From: CAZZHG01 sp964653655 | GTDB taxonomy: Bacteria > Bdellovibrionota > FAC87 > UBA2466 | Length of the DNA: 18,270 nucleotides | Assembly (NCBI GenBank): GCA_964653655.1 | Contig: CAZZHG010000096.1 | Location: 1 to 18,270, forward strand | Direction: 5' to 3' | In this document: piece by piece, positions 14,011-18,270 of the stretch | How the letters are laid out: every line of letters starts with the position of its first letter | How positions within the stretch are numbered: the first letter of the stretch is position 1 | Notes under the pieces: generated by a model | Database searches by the model: none | What the model was told of the DNA's origin: nothing | What the model saw: only the letters and a program-made list of their open reading frames with translations | Position numbers and translations under genes: made by a program

Positions 14011-14847
14011 TCACCCTTTCAAGCCGCTCATGGTGATACCACGCACGAACTGGCGCTGGGTAGCCAGGAATAGCGCCACCGACGGAGCGATGAGCGTCGC
14101 GGTGGCCGCCATCACGACGCCCCAGTTCACCGATTCGTTTTGGGAGCGCAGCATGCCGATGCCGATTTGGGCGGTCTGCATCTCGGTCGACTGCGTGACG
14201 ACGAGCGGCCAGAGGTATTGATTCCACGCGGCCACGAAGGCGTAGACGGCGAAAGCGAGGATGGCGGGCAAGGAAAGCGGCACGAGAATCTGGAACAGAA
14301 AGCGCAGCCGCGAAGCGCCGTCGACGATGGCCGCTTCCTCCAGCTCCTTCGGAACGGTTCTAAAGAACTGGTAAAGAAGAAAGACCCCGAACCCCGACGC
14401 GGAGAAGGGAAAGATCAGGCCCGAGTAAGTATTGAGCCAATCGAGGGAAGCGAGCGTGAAGTAGTTCGGAATGATCGTCACTTCCCCGGGCACCATCATG
14501 GTTGCGAGAATCAAAACGAGGGCGACCCGCTTGCCGCGAAATTCCAGCCGCGCGAGCGCGTAGGCCGCGAGAATCGAGGTGAAAACCTGAAGGGCCGTGA
14601 TGCCCAGAGAAACGATCAGGGAGTTCAGCAGAAAACGAAAGAGAGGGGCCGCGGCGAGCGCCGCCCGGTAGTTCTCGAAATCGATCTGCTTCGGCAGGAT
14701 ATTGGGCGGGTATTGAATGACCTCGCCTCCGAGCTTGAACGAAAGACAGACGAGATAAAAGATCGGAAAGACCTGAGGGAACGCCGGCAGAAAAAGGACG
14801 AGCGTCGCAATCCGGCGGCGGCGGGTTTCCAGCGCCTTAACGCCCAT
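14011..14847 (-). CDS. ugpE: UgpE-like ABC transporter permease
   Basis: One of two inner-membrane permeases of the Ugp importer, 278 residues with about six membrane helices. The cytoplasmic EAA loop is ELEEAAIVDGASRLRFLFQI, which docks on the UgpC ATPase. MMVPGEVTIIPNYFTL and FVAAWNQYLWPLVV are typical of the MalG/UgpE group. The gene overlaps the end of ugpA by 11 bases, and its TGA lies within the ribosome-site region of ugpB. The length matches E. coli UgpE. Confidence 0.93.
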   Translation of the reverse strand: MGVKALETRRRRIATLVLFLPAFPQVFPIFYLVCLSFKLGGEVIQYPPNILPKQIDFENYRAALAAAPLFRFLLNSLIVSLGITALQVFTSILAAYALARLEFRGKRVALVLILATMMVPGEVTIIPNYFTLASLDWLNTYSGLIFPFSASGFGVFLLYQFFRTVPKELEEAAIVDGASRLRFLFQILVPLSLPAILAFAVYAFVAAWNQYLWPLVVTQSTEMQTAQIGIGMLRSQNESVNWGVVMAATATLIAPSVALFLATQRQFVRGITMSGLKG

Positions 14848-15709
14848 AGTGCACCCGCCGCTTCGCGAACCAGAACTGGAACGCGGTGATCCCCACCATC
14901 ACCAGAAAGAGCACGACCGCCTGAGCGGAAGCGTAACCGGTTAGAAAGTTCTCGAACCCGTCCCTATAAAGGTTGTAGACGAGAATGTTCGTCGCTCCCG
15001 CGGGCCCACCCCGGGTCAGAATGTGGATCTGGCCGAAGCTTTCGAAAGAGTGAAGGACCGACACGACCACCACGAACAGCAACGTCGGAGAAAGAATCGG
15101 CAGCACCACGTGGCGGAAGCGCTGCCAGCCGTTCGCCCCGTCGATGGTGGCGGCTTCCTTCAGCTCGGGAGGCACTCCGGCGAGCCCCGCGAGAAAGAAG
15201 ATCACGTTGAAACCGATTTCTTTCCAGACGGTGGAGATCGCGACCGCCGGCAAAGCCCAGTCCGGATCTACGAGCCAGTTCGGGCCGGGGATGCCGACGA
15301 CGCCAAGGATGTAGTTCAGATACCCCGCCGTCGGGTTGTAGAAAAAGATCCACAGCATCGCTGCCATCGCGGACGAAATCGAAACGGGCAACAGAAAAAT
15401 GGTGCGGAAAAAACCGTGGCAGTAGGGACTCGCGTCCAAGGCCACGGCCGCCGCGAGCGCGAGCAAGACCGAGGGAACGACCGTAAAAAGCATGAACCAA
15501 AGGGAAGTTTTCACGCTCGCCCAGTAGTCCGCCGACGAAAACAGATTCGAATAGTTCTGAAGGCCCGCCCAGGAAGCGACGCGGGTGAAGGGGTCCACGT
15601 CGTGAAAGCTCAGATAGAGCGAATCCAACGCCGGATAACCGACGAAAAGCGCGAGCACGAGGAGGGTCGGGGAGAGAAACAGCCAGGCGAGTAACCGGGA
15701 CCGGTTCAA
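14837..15709 (-). CDS. ugpA: UgpA-like ABC transporter permease
   Basis: Partner permease to UgpE, 290 residues, MalF/UgpA group. Six hydrophobic helices are visible, beginning LLAWLFLSPTLLVLALFVGY. The EAA loop is ELKEAATIDGANGWQRFRHV, and FGQIHILTRGGPAGATNILV near the C-terminus is characteristic of the group. The start is a TTG whose last two bases form the TGA stop of ugpC (TTGA, 15706-15709). No upstream ATG or GTG fits nearby, and the family N-terminus begins here, so translation is likely coupled to ugpC. The weak start codon may lower output relative to the binding protein. Confidence 0.92.
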   Translation of the reverse strand: MNRSRLLAWLFLSPTLLVLALFVGYPALDSLYLSFHDVDPFTRVASWAGLQNYSNLFSSADYWASVKTSLWFMLFTVVPSVLLALAAAVALDASPYCHGFFRTIFLLPVSISSAMAAMLWIFFYNPTAGYLNYILGVVGIPGPNWLVDPDWALPAVAISTVWKEIGFNVIFFLAGLAGVPPELKEAATIDGANGWQRFRHVVLPILSPTLLFVVVVSVLHSFESFGQIHILTRGGPAGATNILVYNLYRDGFENFLTGYASAQAVVLFLVMVGITAFQFWFAKRRVHYGR

Positions 15710-16731
15710 GCCCTCACCCGCTTGCCTTCGACGTCGAAAAAGAAAAGCGCCTTGGGATCGGCGTGCACCGCGAGAGTGTCCTCCACCTTCGGAACCCCTT
15801 CGGTTCTTGTTTCCGCAACCACCGTGTGCACGCCGAGCGTCACGTGCACGTGGGCGACGGTACCGAGGAGCTCCACGAGGACGACCTTGCCCTCTCCGAG
15901 GGAGGTGAAACCGGCCTTGCCGCCGCCGAGCAGCGTTTTTTCCGGCCGGAAGCCGACGAGGTTCGCCTTCGCGGGCGCGGTTCCCTTCGGGAACGCGGGA
16001 ACCGGGAGAAAATTCATCGACGGGGTTCCGATGAACGACGCCACGAATTGCGTCGCCGGATCGTTGTAGACCTCGAGGGGCGTGCCCACCTGCTCCAGCT
16101 TGCCCTGGTACATGACCGCGATTCTGTCGGCGAGAGTCATCGCCTCCACCTGATCGTGGGTGACGTAAATCGTCGTCGCTTTCTGGCTGCGGTGAAGGAG
16201 CGAAATCTCCGAGCGCATTTTCACCCGAAGCTGGGCATCCAGGTTCGAGAGCGGCTCATCGAACAGAAAAACCGAAGGCCTGCGGACCATGGCGCGGCCC
16301 ATGGCGACCCGCTGTTTCTGGCCTCCGGAAAGAACGCCCGGCTTCTTCGGCAGAAATCCCGTGAGCCCGAGAACGGAGGCGGCTTCCTCGACCCGGGCAT
16401 CGATCTCCGCCTTGGGCATTTTTGAAAGTTTGAGAGCGAAAGCGAGATTGTCCCGCACGGTCATGTGCGGGTAGAGAGCGTAGTTCTGAAAAACCATCGC
16501 GACGTTGCGGGCTTTCGGAGAAAGATCGTTCACCACGCGGCCTTCGATCGCGCAGGTTCCGCCCGTGATGTCCTCGAGTCCCGCCACCATCCTAAGCAGA
16601 GTGCTCTTTCCGCAACCCGACGGCCCGACGAGCACCATGAACTCGCCGGAACGGATACTGAGATCCAATTCATGGATGACGACATTGTCGCCGTAGGATT
16701 TGTGGGCCTTGTTCAGCTCGACACTGGCCAT
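15706..16731 (-). CDS. ugpC: UgpC/MalK-family ABC transporter ATPase
   Basis: Cytoplasmic ATPase of the importer, 341 residues, slightly shorter than E. coli UgpC. Walker A is GPSGCGKST (36-44), Q-loop Gln82 lies in VFQNYALYPHM, signature LSGGQKQR (134-141), Walker B VFLFDEP (154-160) and switch His192 in VTHD. A C-terminal TOBE-type regulatory domain (about 240-341) includes VGFRPEKTLLG and VVLVELLGTVAHVHV. The CUT1 group shares this architecture, so on its own it could serve other sugar importers; the adjacent ugpB and phosphodiesterase settle the assignment. ATG 16731 is preceded on its strand by GAGGG with a 9-base spacer. It is the first gene of the unit. Confidence 0.92.
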   Translation of the reverse strand: MASVELNKAHKSYGDNVVIHELDLSIRSGEFMVLVGPSGCGKSTLLRMVAGLEDITGGTCAIEGRVVNDLSPKARNVAMVFQNYALYPHMTVRDNLAFALKLSKMPKAEIDARVEEAASVLGLTGFLPKKPGVLSGGQKQRVAMGRAMVRRPSVFLFDEPLSNLDAQLRVKMRSEISLLHRSQKATTIYVTHDQVEAMTLADRIAVMYQGKLEQVGTPLEVYNDPATQFVASFIGTPSMNFLPVPAFPKGTAPAKANLVGFRPEKTLLGGGKAGFTSLGEGKVVLVELLGTVAHVHVTLGVHTVVAETRTEGVPKVEDTLAVHADPKALFFFDVEGKRVRA

Positions 16732-16803
16732 TGGCGTTCACCCTCACACAAAGCCGGGCGCAAGCCAAGCCCTCACCGAATTTTTTGCCGGGATTAAACC
16801 TTT

Positions 16804-16821
16804 GAAATATCATACAATTTC
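16804..16821. promoter_or_regulatory. A/T-rich divergent promoter region with a small dyad
   Basis: The 98 bases between ugpC and the LOG gene hold the only A/T-rich patch nearby. TATGAT on the minus strand (16814-16809) and TACAAT on the plus strand (16813-16818) are -10-like boxes that overlap, enclosed by GAAAT-N8-ATTTC. Convincing -35 boxes are lacking on either strand. If TACAAT is used, the LOG transcript would start only a few bases before its ATG. Confidence 0.35.
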
Positions 16822-16829
16822 GTCGCACC

Positions 16830-17558
16830 ATGGCATCCGAGAAATCCCCGATCGAGAAACTCACCGACCGCCTCTCGGGAGAGGCGCGTTTTCTTAGTAC
16901 GCGCGACACTTGGATCGGTGAGTTCTTTCGGGTCGTAAGAATCTCCATCGAGTTCATTCGGGGCTTTCGCGCCCTCCACTTCCTCGCGCCCGCGGTTACG
17001 GTTTTCGGCTCCGCCAGATTCAAAGAGGGAAGTCCCTACTACGCCTTAGGCCGGGAAATCGGAGCCGGTCTGGCAAGGCAGGGGTTCACGGTCATCACCG
17101 GCGGCGGGCCCGGGCTGATGGAGGCGGCTAACCGGGGAGCTTTCGAGGCGGGCGGCGTTTCGGTTGGAGCCAACATCGTGCTTCCGTCCGAACAAAAGCC
17201 GAATCCCTTTCTCACCCGATCCATCCTTTTCCGTTACTTCTTCGCCCGCAAAGTGATTCTCGTGAAGTACTCCTATGCCTACGTCGTGCTACCCGGAGGC
17301 TTCGGAACTCTCGATGAGGTAACCGAGGCGCTGACCCTCATTCAGAACCGCAAGCTCTTCTTTTTTCCCGTCGTGCTGGTGGGGCGCGAGTATTGGGGCG
17401 GATTCGTGGAGTGGGTCACCCAGAAGCTCGTCAAGGAAGGCGCCATCGACTCAGACGACATGGATTATCTCTTTCTCGCCGACACGGCGGAGGAAGTGCT
17501 CGCCATCACGGAAGCGACTTCGAAATCTCTGAAGCTGGCGTTGAATGGGAAAAAGTAA
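16830..17558 (+). CDS. LOG-family nucleotide 5'-monophosphate phosphoribohydrolase (TIGR00730-type)
   Basis: Rossmann-fold enzyme of the LOG family, once annotated as lysine decarboxylase; characterised members split nucleoside monophosphates into base and ribose 5-phosphate. The 242-residue protein has the nucleotide-binding GGGPGLMEAANRGAFEAGG (91-109) and the signature PGGFGTLDE (155-163) with the catalytic Glu163, preceded by the conserved Arg140/Lys141 region. An N-terminal extension of about 55 residues before AVTVFGSARF matches the longer bacterial subgroup. ATG 16830 lacks a ribosome site (CGTCGCACC precedes it), consistent with a leaderless or very short-leader mRNA. It is divergent from ugpC and followed by about 270 non-coding bases. 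The physiological nucleotide is unknown. Confidence 0.9.
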   Translation: MASEKSPIEKLTDRLSGEARFLSTRDTWIGEFFRVVRISIEFIRGFRALHFLAPAVTVFGSARFKEGSPYYALGREIGAGLARQGFTVITGGGPGLMEAANRGAFEAGGVSVGANIVLPSEQKPNPFLTRSILFRYFFARKVILVKYSYAYVVLPGGFGTLDEVTEALTLIQNRKLFFFPVVLVGREYWGGFVEWVTQKLVKEGAIDSDDMDYLFLADTAEEVLAITEATSKSLKLALNGKK

Positions 17559-17828
17559 CGGTCATGCCTGTTTCGCGCGTTCGGATATCGGAGAAGTAGC
17601 GCGGATCTAGCCTCGCGCGACCTACCTTCGGATCTAGAAAACGGTTGACGGGATTTTGCCACGCTTTCTCCTATCGTCGGAAATCGGCGCTATTCCGTGT
17701 CTATGAGCGCCACAACACTTGCACCTCGGAAGGTTTCTCCTTGCCCGTACCTCAGGGGTATTTTGATCCTGAGAATGCATCTGAGAGCCACGGAGAGAGA
17801 TCGATTTTTGGGATGATAAGAAAGGGGA
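17559..17828. other. Intergenic region with short repeats and no supported gene
   Basis: CGGATCTAG occurs twice (17602-17610 and 17629-17637), and TCGCGCG/CGCGCGA form weak pairing nearby, possibly a poor terminator for the LOG gene without a T run. TTGACG (17645-17650) could be a -35 box for the downstream gene, but no good -10 follows at 16-18 bases. CTCAGG (17751-17756) and CCTGAG (17768-17773) can form a small stem. Short open frames here look non-coding. Confidence 0.4.
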
Positions 17829-18270
17829 ATGAAAGATAACGAACTGATTCAAGCACTCAAGAATTCGATGGCCGAAGAAAGAAAGACTCAGGCGAGGTTT
17901 CTCTCCTATCTCGCCGAAGTGGATCTTCGAAGGCTTTACCTGCCTCACTATTCTTCGTTGTTTCAATTCAGCGTCAAGGAGCTTGGGTTATCCGAGGCGA
18001 GTACCTGTAAGCGCATTCAAGTGGCGCGGCTCAGCCGGCAGTTTCCTGAGATTCTGGAAAAGATTGCCGCGGGAAGGCTCACCATGACCAATGCAAGCCT
18101 TCTGGCTCCACAGGTCACGCAAGAGAATCACCAGGAGCTCTTTGCCGAGGCGGAAGGCAAGAGCAAGTACGAGCTTCAAAAGAAGCTGGCCCCGGTTACA
18201 TTCGCTGGCGAATGTAAGGAGAAGCTGAAGCCCATCAGCCAGACCCGCACCATGTTCGTTTTCTCCGGCG
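17829..18270 (+). CDS. DUF222/HNH-endonuclease-like protein, N-terminal part (cut by window end)
   Basis: The frame from ATG 17829 is open to the last base, giving 147 residues of an incomplete protein. The N-terminal part (AEERKTQARFLSYLAEVDLR, then RLYLPHYSSLFQFSVKELGL, SEASTCKRIQVARLSRQFPEI, LEKIAAGRLTMTNASLLA) follows the pattern of the helical domain found before an HNH nuclease domain in many Bdellovibrio and deltaproteobacterial proteins; the nuclease part itself would lie beyond the window. The gene looks less GC-rich than its neighbours, which may reflect transfer. GGGG sits one base before the ATG, too close for a normal ribosome site, though AAGAAAGG slightly upstream may serve. 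The family identification is by recalled pattern and moderately sure. Confidence 0.75.
   Translation, partial: MKDNELIQALKNSMAEERKTQARFLSYLAEVDLRRLYLPHYSSLFQFSVKELGLSEASTCKRIQVARLSRQFPEILEKIAAGRLTMTNASLLAPQVTQENHQELFAEAEGKSKYELQKKLAPVTFAGECKEKLKPISQTRTMFVFSG
18196..18217. repeat. Perfect 10-2-10 palindrome inside the HNH-like gene
   Basis: TTACATTCGC and GCGAATGTAA flank a TG centre. The arms pair perfectly, giving a very stable potential hairpin within coding sequence, encoding roughly VTFAGECK. No T run follows, so it is not a normal terminator. It could be a protein-binding site or simply a coding coincidence. Confidence 0.6.

Noticed and set aside
16755..16775. Sigma-54-like GG-N10-GC on the minus strand upstream of ugpC
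   Set aside because: The spacing fits, but the flanking bases do not match the -24/-12 consensus, and such a minimal match is expected by chance in GC-rich DNA.
16732..16829. Pho box upstream of ugpC, as in E. coli
   Set aside because: No CTGTCAT-like direct repeats are present, so phosphate control cannot be claimed from sequence.
17701..17814. Small open frame of about 37 codons before the HNH-like gene
   Set aside because: It lacks a ribosome site and recognisable features and lies in a region of small stems and repeats.
1..18270. CRP-type sites (TGTGA-N6-TCACA) that would answer the adenylate cyclase
   Set aside because: I saw no good match in the intergenic regions by eye.
1..18270. 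CRISPR array, tRNA, rRNA or insertion sequence
   Set aside because: No regularly spaced repeats, cloverleaf-like elements, rRNA blocks, transposase motifs or terminal repeats were seen.

Overview
The window comes from a GC-rich Gram-negative bacterium. It carries an Mla-type lipid transporter, a Pal-like lipoprotein, a FadL-like outer-membrane barrel and periplasmic ABC-transporter parts. A FlrA/FleQ-like sigma-54 activator, a CHASE2 adenylate cyclase and the start of a DUF222/HNH-type gene together fit a Bdellovibrionota or deltaproteobacterial lineage. That placement is inference; no rRNA or other phylogenetic marker is present. The window is densely coded: no gene-free stretch reaches 300 bases, and I see no tRNA, rRNA, CRISPR array or insertion sequence.

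Layout. (1) Bases 1-2200, plus strand: the end of mlaE, then mlaF and mlaD, a phospholipid-trafficking ABC module closed by a perfect 28-bp inverted repeat. (2) Bases 2293-3660, minus: a sigma-54 activator with a degenerate receiver domain. A sigma-70-type promoter, whose -35 box is overlapped by a palindrome, lies just upstream. (3) Bases 3838-9619, minus: a tightly packed unit encoding a membrane-anchored alpha/beta hydrolase, a CHASE2 adenylate cyclase, an SH3-domain protein, an M48 metalloprotease lipoprotein and a FadL-like outer-membrane protein. Two junctions are ATGA stop/start overlaps. The last gene is out of frame with its coupled ATG because of a run of ten A (ten T on the coding strand) inside its signal peptide. 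(4) Bases 9770-10249, plus: a divergent Pal/OmpA-like lipoprotein gene, followed by a second long inverted repeat. (5) Bases 10387-16731, minus: a glycerol-3-phosphate/glycerophosphodiester uptake operon in the order ugpC-ugpA-ugpE-ugpB-glycerophosphodiesterase, then an unknown secreted protein and a SAM-dependent methyltransferase. (6) Bases 16830-17558, plus: a LOG-family phosphoribohydrolase gene, divergent from ugpC. (7) Bases 17829 to the end, plus: the 5' part of a DUF222/HNH-like gene with an internal perfect palindrome.

How they work together. Much of the window concerns the envelope and lipids: Mla moves phospholipids, the hydrolase/cyclase/protease/porin unit looks like signal-coupled envelope maintenance, Pal anchors the outer membrane to peptidoglycan, and the Ugp operon with its phosphodiesterase recovers glycerophosphate from lipid head groups. 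The strongest unusual signal is the possible on/off switch, or sequencing error, in the outer-membrane protein gene. Next are two long GAGAGCGAG-containing inverted repeats, each sitting between convergent genes.
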